NCBI RefSeq assembly: GCF_000820145.1
Contig: NZ_CDBW01000003.1
Coordinates: 78,137 to 142,136 of the forward strand
Reading direction: 5' to 3'
Origin: Aeromonas sobria
Lineage (GTDB): Bacteria > Pseudomonadota > Gammaproteobacteria > Enterobacterales > Aeromonadaceae
Length of the DNA stretch: 64,000 nt
Numbering within the stretch: the first letter of the stretch is position 1; each line of letters begins with the position of its first letter. The notes beneath the pieces are model-generated. The model saw nothing but the letters and a program-made list of their open reading frames with translations. It had not been told where the DNA came from and did no database searches. Position numbers and translations under genes: made by a program. Of the stretch, positions 45,902-55,729 are shown piece after piece.

Positions 45902-47065
45902 TTAGGCTTTGGCGCGCTGTTCCAGCATCGCAACAGCCGGCAGTACCTTGCCTTCTACGAACTCCAGGAAGGCGCCGCCGCCAGTGGAGATGTAGGAGAC
46001 TTTGTCGGCGATGCCAAACTTGTCGATGGCAGCCAGGGTGTCACCACCGCCAGCGATGGAGAATGCCGGAGAAGCAGCGATGGCTTCAGCGATCACTTTG
46101 GTGCCAGCAGAGAACTGATCGAACTCGAACACACCAACCGGGCCGTTCCACAAAATGGTCTTGGCGTTCATGATGATGTCAGCCAGGGCCTTGGCAGAGT
46201 CAGGGCCGATGTCGAAGATCATGTCGCCGTCGGTCACATCAGCAACAGACTTGATGGTGGCAGGAGTGGACTCGGAGAACTCGGTGCCTACAACCACGTC
46301 GGTGGTGACCGGAATGTTGGTCTCGGCAGCCAGCTTCTTGGCGGTGTCGAGCAGGTCGTGTTCGCACAGGGACTTGCCGACGTTGTGACCGGCAGCAGCG
46401 ATGAAGGTGTTGGCGATGCCACCACCGACAACCAGCTGGTCAGCGATCTTGGAGAGGGATTCCAGCACGGTCAGCTTGGTGGAGACCTTGGAGCCGCCAA
46501 CGATGGCAACCATCGGGCGCTCAGGCTTCAGCATAGCTTTACCCAGGGCTTCCAGTTCACCCGCCAGCAGCGGACCGGCACAAGCAACAGGAGCAAACTG
46601 GGCAACACCGTAGGTAGAACCTTCGGCGCGGTGAGCAGTACCGAACGCATCCATTACAAAGACATCACACAGGGCGGCGTATTTTTTGGCCAGCTCTTCG
46701 GTGTTCTTCTTCTCGCCTTTGTTGAAACGGCAGTTTTCCAGCACAACCAGCTCACCGGCGGCGACGTCTACGCCATCCAGGTAATCTTTGGCCAGACGAA
46801 CCGGGCAAGACAGAGCGTCTTTCAGATAGTTAACAACCGGAGCCAGGGAGAATTCTTCGTTGTATTCACCCTCGGTCGGACGACCCAGGTGGGAGGTGAT
46901 CATCAGCTTGGCGCCCTTTTCCAGAGCCAGCTTGATGGTCGGCAGCGTCGCCACGATACGTGCATCGGAAGTGACCTTACCGTCTTTTACCGGTACGTTC
47001 AGGTCAGCACGGATCAGAACGCGTTTACCCGCCAGATCCAGGTCAGTCATCTTGATAACAGACAT
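45902..47065 (-). CDS. pgk: Phosphoglycerate kinase
   Basis: Pgk transfers phosphate from 1,3-bisphosphoglycerate to ADP. The 387-residue protein shows [16 protein letters not shown] near the N-terminus, [12 protein letters not shown], and the C-terminal nucleotide site with NGPVGVFE and GGGDTLAAI. It follows epd by about 60 bp and precedes fbaA, the epd-pgk-fbaA cluster of gammaproteobacteria. Confidence 0.98.
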   Translation of the reverse strand: MSVIKMTDLDLAGKRVLIRADLNVPVKDGKVTSDARIVATLPTIKLALEKGAKLMITSHLGRPTEGEYNEEFSLAPVVNYLKDALSCPVRLAKDYLDGVDVAAGELVVLENCRFNKGEKKNTEELAKKYAALCDVFVMDAFGTAHRAEGSTYGVAQFAPVACAGPLLAGELEALGKAMLKPERPMVAIVGGSKVSTKLTVLESLSKIADQLVVGGGIANTFIAAAGHNVGKSLCEHDLLDTAKKLAAETNIPVTTDVVVGTEFSESTPATIKSVADVTDGDMIFDIGPDSAKALADIIMNAKTILWNGPVGVFEFDQFSAGTKVIAEAIAASPAFSIAGGGDTLAAIDKFGIADKVSYISTGGGAFLEFVEGKVLPAVAMLEQRAKA

Positions 47066-47126
47066 ATTCAGTCCTCTATATTTTCAGGTAATGTTAAAAA
47101 CAGTAACCTATTCGCCCGGGGCAGGC

Positions 47127-48137
47127 TCAGCCTGCGGCCATCATGGCCCGGGTGGTATCCAGCATCCGGTTTGCGAAGCCCCATTCGTTATCACACCACA
47201 TCAACATCTTGACGAGGTTGGCATCGCTCACCCGGGTCTGGGTACCATCAATGATGCAGGAGTGTGCATCATGATTGAAGTCTACGGAAACCAAAGGCTC
47301 TTCCGTGTAATCCAGAATACCTTGTAATGTACCTCTGGACGCCCGTTGCAGGGCTTGATTTACGTCAGTAACTGTCACTTTTTTACGAACAGTAATACTG
47401 AGATCCATCGCTGTTACATTGATGGTCGGCACCCGCACCGCGATCGCCTCGAACTTGCCGGCGAAGTGGGGCAGGATACGCTCCAGCCCCTTTGCCAGCT
47501 TGGTATCCACCGGAATGATGGACTGGCTGGCAGCGCGGGTTCGGCGCAAGTCACTGTGGTAGGCATCGATGACTTGCTGATCATGCATGGCCGAATGAAT
47601 TGTCGTAATAGTACCACAATTTATCTCGAATTCTCGATGCAATGTTTCAATCACCGGCACCACGCAGTTGGTGGTACAGGAGGCGTTGGAGACGATCCGC
47701 TCCCGTCCGGTCAGCACCTGATGGTTGACCCCGTAGACCACGGTGGCATCCACATCCGCATCGGCCGGGTGGGAGAACAGCACCTTGCCCGCCCCCGCAG
47801 CCAGATGCAGCTCGGCATCGGCTCGCGAGCCGAACACCCCGGTGCAATCGAGCACCACATCGACCCCCAGCGCTCGCCACGGCAGCTTTGACGGATCCCG
47901 CTCGGCAAACAGGGAGATGAGATCCTCCCCCACCAGCATGCTGTTGCCTGCCAGTTGCACCGGATGGTGGAAGCGACCGTGACTGGTATCGTAACGGGTC
48001 AGGTGCACCATGGCCTCGGGGGCCGCCAGCTCGTTGATGGCGACGATCTTGATGGTCTTGTCGCGCCCGCTTTCATAGAGGGCTCGCAACACATTGCGAC
48101 CGATCCGCCCGTAACCATTGATGGCAATCTTGATCAT
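47127..48137 (-). CDS. epd: D-erythrose-4-phosphate dehydrogenase
   Basis: Epd oxidises erythrose-4-phosphate to 4-phosphoerythronate, the first step of the DXP-dependent PLP pathway. The 336-residue protein is GAPDH-like: [21 protein letters not shown] at the NAD site and the catalytic SNASCTTN with Cys about residue 154. The order epd-pgk-fbaA and the divergence from glycolytic GapA identify it. The ATG at 48137 starts MIKIAING; the longer frame to 48368 overlaps the ROK gene and is rejected. Confidence 0.95.
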   Translation of the reverse strand: MIKIAINGYGRIGRNVLRALYESGRDKTIKIVAINELAAPEAMVHLTRYDTSHGRFHHPVQLAGNSMLVGEDLISLFAERDPSKLPWRALGVDVVLDCTGVFGSRADAELHLAAGAGKVLFSHPADADVDATVVYGVNHQVLTGRERIVSNASCTTNCVVPVIETLHREFEINCGTITTIHSAMHDQQVIDAYHSDLRRTRAASQSIIPVDTKLAKGLERILPHFAGKFEAIAVRVPTINVTAMDLSITVRKKVTVTDVNQALQRASRGTLQGILDYTEEPLVSVDFNHDAHSCIIDGTQTRVSDANLVKMLMWCDNEWGFANRMLDTTRAMMAAG

Positions 48138-48189
48138 CGAGAATCCGTTTCCTTGAACCAGCAACAGGACGGCGCACCGGGAGCCCTGG

Positions 48190-49119
48190 CTACGACAGCA
48201 GGGCCTCCTTGAATTCACCGCGGGCCAGCAGTGCGGCCCCGAATACCCCGGCACTGTCACCAAGGGCAGGAGCAATAATGGGGGTTGCGAAGCGGGGATT
48301 AAAGAGGAAGGGCAAAATTGTCTGCCGCCCGGCGCTGTAAAGGCTCTGCACATTGCCCACCCCGCCACCGATGACGATCACATCCGGGTCGAGAATATTG
48401 ACCACGTTGGCCAGCGCCTGACCAAACAGCAGGTGCAGCCGGTCGATGGTGAGCTTGGCCACATGATCGTGGGCGGTGGCGGCCGCGATTTGAGCGAGCG
48501 AGAGGCGACGCTTGGCCTTGGCCTCGTACCAGGCCTCCAGCGCCGGGCCGCTGATCAGGGTCTCGACGCAGCCGCGCTTGCCGCAGTAGCACTCGGGGCC
48601 GTCAGGAGAGAGCACGTTGTGGCCCCACTCACCGGCGATGCCGTGGTGACCGTTGAGGATCTGGCCGTTGATGACGATGCCGGAGCCGACCCCGGTGCCC
48701 ATAATGATGCCGAACACCACTTTCGCATCGGGATGGTGCTGGCGCACCGCCCCCAGATGGGTTTCTGCCAGCGCGAAGCAGTTGGCGTCGTTGGCTATCA
48801 GCACCGGCACGCCCAGCTTGCGCTCCAGATCCTCCTTGAACGGCTTGCCGTTGAGCTCGGTAGTGTTGCAGTTCTTCATCAGACCGGTCTGCGGATCCCG
48901 CGCACCCGGCGTGCCCATGCCGATGACGGTCGGGCGCTGGCCAACCTTCTCGATGCACTGCGCCACCAGCTTGGCTATCTGGCCGATCATGTGGTCATAA
49001 CCGCCAGCCCGCTCGGTGGGGATGCGGTGGCGCAGCAGCACCTCGTCGCCATCCAGCACCACACATTCACACTTGGTACCGCCAAGATCGATACCCCAAT
49101 CCAGTGACTTGCTGCTCAT
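48190..49119 (-). CDS. ROK-family sugar kinase, substrate not resolved
   Basis: A 309-residue ROK kinase. It has the N-terminal phosphate motif [16 protein letters not shown], the catalytic [10 protein letters not shown] (aspartate), GTGVGSG, and the ROK zinc site [11 protein letters not shown]. NagK, Mak (fructokinase) and NanK share these. AGGAGG five bases before the ATG at 49119 marks the start. It lies 52 bp upstream of epd on the same strand, and no terminator is evident between them, so it may be cotranscribed with epd-pgk. The sugar (fructose, mannose, GlcNAc) cannot be told from sequence alone. Confidence 0.9.
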   Translation of the reverse strand: MSSKSLDWGIDLGGTKCECVVLDGDEVLLRHRIPTERAGGYDHMIGQIAKLVAQCIEKVGQRPTVIGMGTPGARDPQTGLMKNCNTTELNGKPFKEDLERKLGVPVLIANDANCFALAETHLGAVRQHHPDAKVVFGIIMGTGVGSGIVINGQILNGHHGIAGEWGHNVLSPDGPECYCGKRGCVETLISGPALEAWYEAKAKRRLSLAQIAAATAHDHVAKLTIDRLHLLFGQALANVVNILDPDVIVIGGGVGNVQSLYSAGRQTILPFLFNPRFATPIIAPALGDSAGVFGAALLARGEFKEALLS

Positions 49120-49177
49120 CTTGCCTCCTGCGCTGGCACAACGCCCTTTTCGTCGCGGCGCCCTTTTAAATATAAAA

Positions 49178-49195
49178 CGGGGCCTTGCGGCCCCG
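49178..49195 (-). terminator. Terminator after hemE
   Basis: Seven-base stem CGGGGCC / GGCCCCG with loop GCAA, 35 bp past the hemE stop, followed on the minus strand by TTTTATATTT. It separates hemE from the ROK-epd genes. Confidence 0.88.
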
Positions 49196-49229
49196 GATAT
49201 CAATCAGTTTCTCTTCGCTCGCACCGGCC

Positions 49230-50297
49230 TTAGCGGCCGTGATACTGGGCAGAGAGCTCGTGCACCGCGTTGACGAACACGCCAGCGTGCTCCGGGTTCA
49301 CATCCTGATGGATGCCGTGACCCAGGTTGAAGACGTGGCCGTTGCCCTGACCGAAACCGGCCAGAATGGAAGCGACCTCTTCACGGATCCGTGCCGGATT
49401 GGCGTAGAGCATGGAGGGATCCATGTTGCCCTGCAGCGCCACCTTGTCGCCGACCCGGCGCTTGGCGTCGGCAATGTCGATGGTCCAGTCCAGCCCCAGC
49501 GCATCGCAACCGGTGGCGGCGATCTGCTCCAGCCACTGACCGCCGTTCTTGGTGAACAGGGTGACCGGCACGCGGCGACCATCGTGCTCGCGGATCAGGC
49601 CATCGACAATCTTGTGCATGTACTGCAGGGAGAAGTCGCGGTAATCCCGCGGGGTGAGCACACCACCCCAGGTGTCGAACACCATGACCGCCTGAGCCCC
49701 CGCCTTGATCTGGGCGTTGAGATAGCTAATCACGCTGTCGGCCAGCTTGTCGAGCAACAGGTGAAGGGTCATGGGCTCTGCGTACATCATCTGCTTGATC
49801 TTGGTGAACGCCTTGGAGCTGCCCCCCTCCACCATGTAAGTGGCCAGGGTCCAGGGGCTGCCGGAGAAACCGATCAGCGGCACTTCGCCCTTCAGCTCGC
49901 GGCGGATGGTGCGCACCGCATTCATCACATAGCCCAGCTCATCTTCCGGATCCGGGATCGGCAGCGCCTGCACGTCGGCCATGGATGTGATCGGGCGCTC
50001 AAAGCGCGGGCCTTCACCCTGCTCGAAGTAGAGACCCAGCCCCATGGCATCGGGCACGGTGAGGATGTCGGAGAAGAGGATGGCGGCATCGAGCGGGTAG
50101 CGGCGCAGCGGCTGCAGGGTGACTTCACAGGCCAGCTCGGCGTTGCGGCACAGGGACATAAAATCCCCCGCCTGGGCGCGAGTCGCCTTGTATTCCGGCA
50201 GATAACGGCCAGCCTGGCGCATCATCCATACCGGGGTCATGTCCACGTCCTGACGCAGCAAAGCGCGCAGGTATCGATCGTTCTTCAGCTCTTTCAT
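49230..50297 (-). CDS. hemE: Uroporphyrinogen decarboxylase
   Basis: HemE decarboxylates uroporphyrinogen III to coproporphyrinogen III in heme synthesis. The 355-residue protein (E. coli 354) has the N-terminal signature [15 protein letters not shown] and later [12 protein letters not shown] and [13 protein letters not shown]. The ATG at 50297 with AGGA upstream gives [12 protein letters not shown]; the frame to 50372 is an extension with no support. It is transcribed away from nothing adjacent; nudC lies upstream on the same strand. Confidence 0.98.
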   Translation of the reverse strand: MKELKNDRYLRALLRQDVDMTPVWMMRQAGRYLPEYKATRAQAGDFMSLCRNAELACEVTLQPLRRYPLDAAILFSDILTVPDAMGLGLYFEQGEGPRFERPITSMADVQALPIPDPEDELGYVMNAVRTIRRELKGEVPLIGFSGSPWTLATYMVEGGSSKAFTKIKQMMYAEPMTLHLLLDKLADSVISYLNAQIKAGAQAVMVFDTWGGVLTPRDYRDFSLQYMHKIVDGLIREHDGRRVPVTLFTKNGGQWLEQIAATGCDALGLDWTIDIADAKRRVGDKVALQGNMDPSMLYANPARIREEVASILAGFGQGNGHVFNLGHGIHQDVNPEHAGVFVNAVHELSAQYHGR

Positions 50298-50479
50298 CCC
50301 AGTTCCTGAGTTCGTATCACGCATAAAATGGCGGCCATAATACCACTTTGCCCACCGGAGCGGACTGCCCAAAACGTGGCAAATGGACCCGCGGTTGCAA
50401 AGATGTGAAGGGGCGCAAACCAGAGCGCCCTGTTTACAAAAAAAGGTGCGAAAAGATCGGCGAAAAGATAAGCGCCTCG

Positions 50480-51259
50480 TTACCCCTCGCCCGCCAGCGA
50501 ACGCTCGATCAAGCGCCGGGCGATGGTGCCGTGGGGCGGCAAGCGCGGCAGCCGGTCGGCGGTAAAGAAATCGGCGGCGACCAGTTCGTCATCCTGCACC
50601 TTGATCTCGCCACTCTCGTAGTCGGCGGTAAAGCCCATCATCAGGCTGTGGGGGAAGGGCCAGGGCTGGCTCGCCACATAGCGCACATTGCGCACCCGGA
50701 TGCCGCTCTCCTCGAACACCTCCCGCGCCACGCACTGCTCAAGATTCTCCCCCGCCTCCACAAACCCGGCCAGCACGGTATACATGGGATCGTCCGCCTG
50801 ATAGTGACGGCGATGGGCCGCCAAGAGGATCTCCGGCCCCTTGCGCACCGCCACGATAATGCAGGGGGAAATGCGCGGATAGACCGTATGGCCGTGGTGG
50901 CACACCTGCGCCCACTCCCCCACCTTCGGGGTCATGGGGACACCGCACTCGCCGCAGAAACGGTGGGTGCGGCGGAAGGTGGCGAGCTGCCAGGCACGGC
51001 CCGCGAGACGAAAGCCCTCTTCGTCCCCCGCCACCATCAGCTGGCGCAGCGGGCTCATGGCGCTCGTGTCGGCCTCATCACCCAGATCCAGCAGATAGCA
51101 GGGCAGCCCCGGCCACTCGTCAAAACGCTCGAAACGGGCCTCTGCCAGCGTAGTAGGTAGGCACGCTTTACTGCCCTGTGGCACCCGTCCCTGCTGATCG
51201 AGCAGTACCAGATGATCGCCCCCCAGCACGAACCAGCGGGCTTGTTCGGTTAATGACAT
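50480..51259 (-). CDS. nudC: NADH pyrophosphatase / RNA-decapping NudC
   Basis: NudC cleaves NAD(H) and removes NAD caps from RNA. The 259-residue protein (E. coli 257) has the Nudix box [22 protein letters not shown] (G, E, REVFEE, G positions intact) and the downstream [11 protein letters not shown] motif typical of the NADH class. The preceding zinc ribbon has a normal first pair FCGECG, but the second pair reads VCHHGH instead of CxxCG, so one Cys is replaced. Whether the metal is still bound, perhaps via histidine, is open. The ATG at 51259 gives [10 protein letters not shown]. Confidence 0.94.
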   Translation of the reverse strand: MSLTEQARWFVLGGDHLVLLDQQGRVPQGSKACLPTTLAEARFERFDEWPGLPCYLLDLGDEADTSAMSPLRQLMVAGDEEGFRLAGRAWQLATFRRTHRFCGECGVPMTPKVGEWAQVCHHGHTVYPRISPCIIVAVRKGPEILLAAHRRHYQADDPMYTVLAGFVEAGENLEQCVAREVFEESGIRVRNVRYVASQPWPFPHSLMMGFTADYESGEIKVQDDELVAADFFTADRLPRLPPHGTIARRLIERSLAGEG

Positions 51260-51427
51260 CAGATGAACACTCTCGTTAAATCCAATAAAACAAAACCCTG
51301 GCCACGGCGGGCCGACCAAGGGGCAAACGCCGCGCGAATGGCTCCTATCTTACGACCAGCACAGGTCGCTGACGACCCCGCCGTGGCCGATTGTCCTATT
51401 CGTAAAAACGGATGGCGAAAATAAAGA

Positions 51428-51445
51428 GGCCGCCCGAAGGCGGCC
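51428..51445 (-). terminator. Terminator after putA
   Basis: Seven-base stem GGCCGCC / GGCGGCC with tetraloop (TTCG on the minus strand), 43 bp past the putA stop, followed by TCTTTATTTTCG. Confidence 0.85.
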
Positions 51446-51488
51446 CACTGTTATCCGGCATCCAGTATCCGGCCTCTATCGACGTAGA

Positions 51489-54400
51489 TCAGGCATCACC
51501 CATCGCCAGCAGGGAGGCGTTGCCGCCCACCGCCGTGGTGTTGATGGTGCGGGTCTTCTCGGTGACGAAGCGGCTTAAGTAGTGTGGACCGCCCGCCTTG
51601 GGACCGGTGCCGGAGAGCCCCTGCCCGCCGAACGGCTGCACCCCGACCATGGCGCCGATCTGGTTGCGGTTGATGTAGACGTTGCCCACATTGATGCGGC
51701 TCGCCAGCTCTTCGGCGTGGGATTCGTTGCGGCTGTGGATCCCCAGCGTCAGGCCGTAGCCGGTGCCGTTGATATCCGCGATCACCTTGTCCAGATCCCG
51801 GATGGCGTAGCGCACCACGTGCAGGATGGGGCCGAATTGCTCCTTCACCAGCTCGCGGATGGAGCCGATCTCCAGCGCGGTCGGCTGGACGAAGTGGCCC
51901 TCCATGGTCGCGGCGGGCATCGGCGCCTGCGCAATCAGGCGAGCGCGCGGGATCATCCGGGCCAGATGGGCATCCAACCCCAGCTTGGCATCGGCGTCGA
52001 TCACCGGGCCGACGTCAGTATTGTGCTCGGCCGGATTGCCCACTTTCAGCTCCTGCATAGCGCCGGTGAGGATCTCCAGCACCCGCGGGGCTATCTCCTC
52101 CTGCAGATAGAGCACCCGCAGGGCCGAGCAGCGCTGACCGGCGCTCTGGAAGGCGGCGCTCACCACGTCGCGCACCACCTGCTCCGGCAGAGCGGTGGAG
52201 TCGACAATCATGGCGTTCTGACCGCCGGTCTCGGCGATGAGCGGCAAAATGGCGCCATCGCGCTGGGCCAGGGTCATGTTGATCAGTTTGGCGGTCTCGG
52301 TGGAGCCGGTGAAGCAGACGCCGCCGATGCGCGAGTCCGCCGTCAACTTGGCACCAACAGTGGCACCGTCACCGGGCAGCAATTGCAGCACATCGCCCGG
52401 AATACCGGCCTGATGGGCCAGGGTCACCGCCAGATGGGCAATAAGACCGGTCTGCTCCGCCGGTTTGGCGATGACGGTGTTGCCGGTGGCCAATGCAGCA
52501 GCGATTTGGCCGAGGAAGATCGCCAGCGGGAAGTTCCACGGGCTGATGCAGACAAACACCCCGCGCCCCTGCAGGAACAGCTCGTTCTGCTCGCCGGTGT
52601 AGCCGGGCAGCAGAGTCGCCTGCCCCATCAGGCTGCGGGCCTGTACTGCGTAGTAGCGGCAGAAATCGACCGCCTCGCGCACCTCGTCGATGCCATCTTG
52701 CAACAGCTTGCCCGCCTCGCGAGTACAGAGGGAGACGAACTGCTCGCGGTTCGCTTCCAGCAGATCCGCCAGCTTCTCCAGCGCCGCGGCCCGCTCGCTC
52801 ACCGGGGTTGCGCGCCAGCGCGGGAAGGCGGCATGGGCGGATGCCAAGGCCTGCTCCACCGCCTGCTCGTCGGCCCAGTGGATTTTGCCGATGGTGAGGC
52901 TCACATCCTGCGGGCTCAGCACCACGCGGGCCTCATTGCGCTTGAGGGTCTCGCCATCGACGATGGGGCCCGCCAGCCACTGCTTGCTCTCCAGCTCTTG
53001 CAAGCGGGCGAAGAAGGGGCGCTGGATGGAGAGGATGTTCATGTTGACGCCGCTGGAGTTTTTGCGGTCGGTGAACAGGTTCACCGGCTGCGGAATGCGG
53101 TCATTGGCAAAGCCGGAGTTGCGCTTGAGGGTGCGCAGCGGGTGCTCGGCCAGTGAATCGACCGGGGTGTTGGGGTCCACCAGCTTGTGGACAAAGGAGG
53201 TATTGGCCCCGTTCTCCAGCAGGCGACGCACCAGATAGGGCAGCAGATCCTTGTGGGCACCGACCGGCGCATAAATGCGGCAGTGCAGGCCGGGATTGTC
53301 GTTCAGCACCGCGTTGTGCAGCTCCTCCCCCATGCCGTGCAGACGCTGGAACTCAAACTGGCGATCGCCGGCCATCTCCAGAATGCTGACCACGGTATTG
53401 GCGTTGTGGGTGGCGAACTGGGGGGCGATAAAGCCTCGAGTCGGCTCGCTCAGCAGGTAGCGGGCACAGGCGAGGTAGGAGATATCGGTGCCCGCCTTGC
53501 GGGTAAAGAGCGGGTAGCCGGGCAGGCCCGCCTGCTGGGCATATTTCAGCTCGCTGTCCCAGTAGGCACCTTTCACCAGTCGCACCGGAATGAGGTCACC
53601 CTGCTCGCGGGCCAGTGCGGTGAGCCAGCACAGTACCGGCAGAGCGCGCTTGGAGTAGGCCTGCACCACCATGCCGAGTTTGCCCCAGCCACGGTTGGCA
53701 TCAGAGCGGTAGAGCTGCTCGAACAGATCCAGCGACAGCTCGAGTCTGTCCATCTCCTCGGCATCGATGCTGATGGCCACATCCTTGTCGCGGGCCAGAC
53801 GCACCAGCCCCACCAGCCGCTCGCACATTTCGCCGAGCACCCGTTCGCGGTTGGCCACGTCATAGCGCGGATGCAGGGCCGAAAGCTTGATGGAGATGGA
53901 GGGAGCCGGGCCGCCGTCGCTGATCCGCTCATTGCCCACCGCCTCGATGGCGTTGCGGTAATCGGTCAGGTATTTGTCGGCATCCTGCAAGGTGAGGGCC
54001 GATTCACCCAGCATGTCGTAGGTGTGGGTGTAGCCCAGCTCGCGGGATTTGCGGCTCGCCTTGAGCGCCTCTTTCATGTCGCGCCCCAGCACGAACTGCT
54101 TGCCCATGATCTTCATGGCGGCGTACATGGCGGAGCGCACCACAGGCTCCCCCAGCTTGTTGACCATGCGCCCCAGCAAGTTGGCCGGGTTGCCGTCGAG
54201 CTTCTTGTCCAGCTTGATGATCTTGCCGGTCAGCATCAGCCCCCAGGTGGAGGCGTTGACCAGCGTGGAGTCGCTTTTGCGGAAATGGGACGACCAGTTG
54301 GCGCCGGAGAGCTTGTCCTTGATCAGGGCATCGGCGGTCTCGGCATCGGGAATGCGCAGCAGCGCCTCGGCCAGGCACATCAGGATGATCCCCTCCTGCG

Positions 54401-54653
54401 TATCGAGGCTGTACTCCTGCAGGAAGGCGTCGATACCGTCACCGGATCCGCTCTCCTTGCGCACCTTGGTCACCAGCATGCGGGCGCGCTGGGTCACCTG
54501 CTCCAGCGCGGCACCATCCCCCGCCAGCATGGCCGACAGTTCGGTCAGATAGGCATTTTCATCCACCACGTAGTTCTGGGTGATGGCTTCGCGCAGGGCG
54601 GTCAGATCGGAGGGAATGTAGTCAGCAGCAAGCACGTGAGTCGCTTTGAACAT
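51489..54653 (-). CDS. putA: Bifunctional proline dehydrogenase / L-glutamate gamma-semialdehyde dehydrogenase PutA (no DNA-binding domain)
   Basis: PutA oxidises proline to glutamate in two steps with substrate channelling. The 1054-residue protein has the PRODH barrel (RLVKGAYWDSELKYAQ, SIKLSALHPRYD, HNANTV) and, from about residue 560, the aldehyde dehydrogenase with AETGGQNAMIV (Glu) and the catalytic cysteine near C842 in GQRCSALRV. It lacks the N-terminal ribbon-helix-helix that E. coli PutA (1320 aa) uses as a repressor, and begins MFKATHVLAADYIP directly. An upstream frame extension to 54773 is rejected. No putP is adjacent. The control region upstream carries two GntR-like palindromes. 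Confidence 0.96.
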   Translation of the reverse strand: MFKATHVLAADYIPSDLTALREAITQNYVVDENAYLTELSAMLAGDGAALEQVTQRARMLVTKVRKESGSGDGIDAFLQEYSLDTQEGIILMCLAEALLRIPDAETADALIKDKLSGANWSSHFRKSDSTLVNASTWGLMLTGKIIKLDKKLDGNPANLLGRMVNKLGEPVVRSAMYAAMKIMGKQFVLGRDMKEALKASRKSRELGYTHTYDMLGESALTLQDADKYLTDYRNAIEAVGNERISDGGPAPSISIKLSALHPRYDVANRERVLGEMCERLVGLVRLARDKDVAISIDAEEMDRLELSLDLFEQLYRSDANRGWGKLGMVVQAYSKRALPVLCWLTALAREQGDLIPVRLVKGAYWDSELKYAQQAGLPGYPLFTRKAGTDISYLACARYLLSEPTRGFIAPQFATHNANTVVSILEMAGDRQFEFQRLHGMGEELHNAVLNDNPGLHCRIYAPVGAHKDLLPYLVRRLLENGANTSFVHKLVDPNTPVDSLAEHPLRTLKRNSGFANDRIPQPVNLFTDRKNSSGVNMNILSIQRPFFARLQELESKQWLAGPIVDGETLKRNEARVVLSPQDVSLTIGKIHWADEQAVEQALASAHAAFPRWRATPVSERAAALEKLADLLEANREQFVSLCTREAGKLLQDGIDEVREAVDFCRYYAVQARSLMGQATLLPGYTGEQNELFLQGRGVFVCISPWNFPLAIFLGQIAAALATGNTVIAKPAEQTGLIAHLAVTLAHQAGIPGDVLQLLPGDGATVGAKLTADSRIGGVCFTGSTETAKLINMTLAQRDGAILPLIAETGGQNAMIVDSTALPEQVVRDVVSAAFQSAGQRCSALRVLYLQEEIAPRVLEILTGAMQELKVGNPAEHNTDVGPVIDADAKLGLDAHLARMIPRARLIAQAPMPAATMEGHFVQPTALEIGSIRELVKEQFGPILHVVRYAIRDLDKVIADINGTGYGLTLGIHSRNESHAEELASRINVGNVYINRNQIGAMVGVQPFGGQGLSGTGPKAGGPHYLSRFVTEKTRTINTTAVGGNASLLAMGDA

Positions 54654-54719
54654 AGGGGTCTTCCTGTACGCCCGAAGGCTGATATCGACAAAGGCGGACG
54701 CGCCGCCGAAACGCCGATA

Positions 54720-54729
54720 ATGTATACAA
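54720..54729 (-). promoter_or_regulatory. GntR-like palindrome 1 upstream of putA
   Basis: On the minus strand TTGTATACAT, which fits the FadR-subfamily pattern TNGTNNNACNA except its last base. It lies about 70 bp before the putA ATG. Confidence 0.4.
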
Positions 54730-54847
54730 TGTTGCACCCTATATGAAATGAATTTGTTTCCAAACTTTAACAAATATCGCTAATTCTGCCTCACTCTCCC
54801 TCTACGAGTCCCCTTGCCGACTATGAAGAGGGTCAACTGGCATCATT

Positions 54848-54857
54848 TTGTATACGA
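54848..54857 (+). promoter_or_regulatory. GntR-like palindrome 2 upstream of putA
   Basis: TTGTATACGA shares the TTGTATAC core with the first site, about 120 bp away. The core is self-complementary, so orientation is not informative. Confidence 0.35.
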
Positions 54858-54931
54858 TCTTGTGCCGTTCTGTTCAGCCACTCGAACTGCTGGCCCCGGC
54901 AACCCAGTGCGAGCAAAAATGCAGATAAAAA

Positions 54932-54957
54932 AGAAGGGCCGCCACGGCGACCCTTCT
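54932..54957 (-). terminator. Terminator after the YgiM-like gene
   Basis: Stem AGAAGGG / CCCTTCT extended by GCC-GGC pairs inside, 20 bp past the stop, followed by TTTTTTAT on the minus strand. Confidence 0.9.
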
Positions 54958-54977
54958 GTTTATTCAGACCTGTGCGG

Positions 54978-55583
54978 TCAATTCATCCAGCGATCGCCGC
55001 GGCTGCGACGACGGGGCAGCATCGGCAGCAGGATACCGAGCAGGATCCCCGCCCCCACCATGGCACCACCACGGATAAACCAGTCCATCTGCATGTCGTG
55101 TTCCTGGTTGTCGTAGCTTTGGGTCAGGGCATCATTTTGCTCTTTGAGATTGCCAAGCTCCTCACCCTGACTGACCAGCTGGACCTTGAGGGCGGCAATC
55201 TCCTTGCTCTGGGCAGCGAGCTGGCCATCCTTCTCGGTGAAGCGTTTCTCGTTGTCACCGTTGAGATTCTGCAGGCGGTCTTTGAGCTCATCGCGCTCTT
55301 TTTCCACCTGGGGCAGCCGCTCGCGCAGGCTGATCTGGCTCTGCAGTTCGCTGTTTTTGATCCATCCCTCGCGACCACGACTGTCCACCACCTGGGTGAA
55401 ACCGGCCTCGCTGTTCACCGCTTTTACCTCCAGCGGTTCACCAGCCTTGATGCTGCTAAGGATCCGGTACTGGGTGCCCGGACCGTTGTGGATGAAGGTA
55501 AAAATGTTGTCTGAAACATAACGGGTATCGGCCAGTGCCTGTTGGGCACACAAGCAGATCAAAATCCCGAGAAGGGCGCGCAT
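54978..55583 (-). CDS. TIGR04211/YgiM-like SH3-domain membrane protein
   Basis: A 201-residue envelope protein: signal peptide (MRALLGILICLCAQQALA), a bacterial SH3 domain (RYVSDNIFTFIHNGPGTQYRILSSIKAGEPLEV), a long coiled coil (about residues 80-160), and a C-terminal membrane helix (IRGGAMVGAGILLGILLPML) with a basic tail. This is the layout of E. coli YgiM (206 aa). The role is unclear; SH3b suggests cell-wall contact. The ATG at 55583 (MRALLG) is preferred because it starts the signal peptide. Confidence 0.9.
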   Translation of the reverse strand: MRALLGILICLCAQQALADTRYVSDNIFTFIHNGPGTQYRILSSIKAGEPLEVKAVNSEAGFTQVVDSRGREGWIKNSELQSQISLRERLPQVEKERDELKDRLQNLNGDNEKRFTEKDGQLAAQSKEIAALKVQLVSQGEELGNLKEQNDALTQSYDNQEHDMQMDWFIRGGAMVGAGILLGILLPMLPRRRSRGDRWMN

Positions 55584-55729
55584 GGTCGATCGGTTCTCTT
55601 TTTCAGGTTTGGACAAGAGGTTGAATGTTAAGCCGCCTGCAGGTTAAAGGACAAGCAAAGAAAAAGCACCTCCCCCCGAATAAAGCGCGCAGAGTGGCGA
55701 GTCAGCTCGCAACTTGCCCGCCCGTAGCC

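Larger units (their letters stand above)
54654..54977. other. Intergenic region upstream of putA
   Basis: No gene seen. It contains the terminator of the upstream gene (54932-54957) and an AT-rich segment (about 54700-54860), the likely putA promoter region, with two GntR-like sites described separately. Confidence 0.6.

Noticed and set aside
51582..54746. Two long plus-strand open frames opposite putA
   Set aside because: Antisense shadows; the minus strand carries both PutA enzyme domains.
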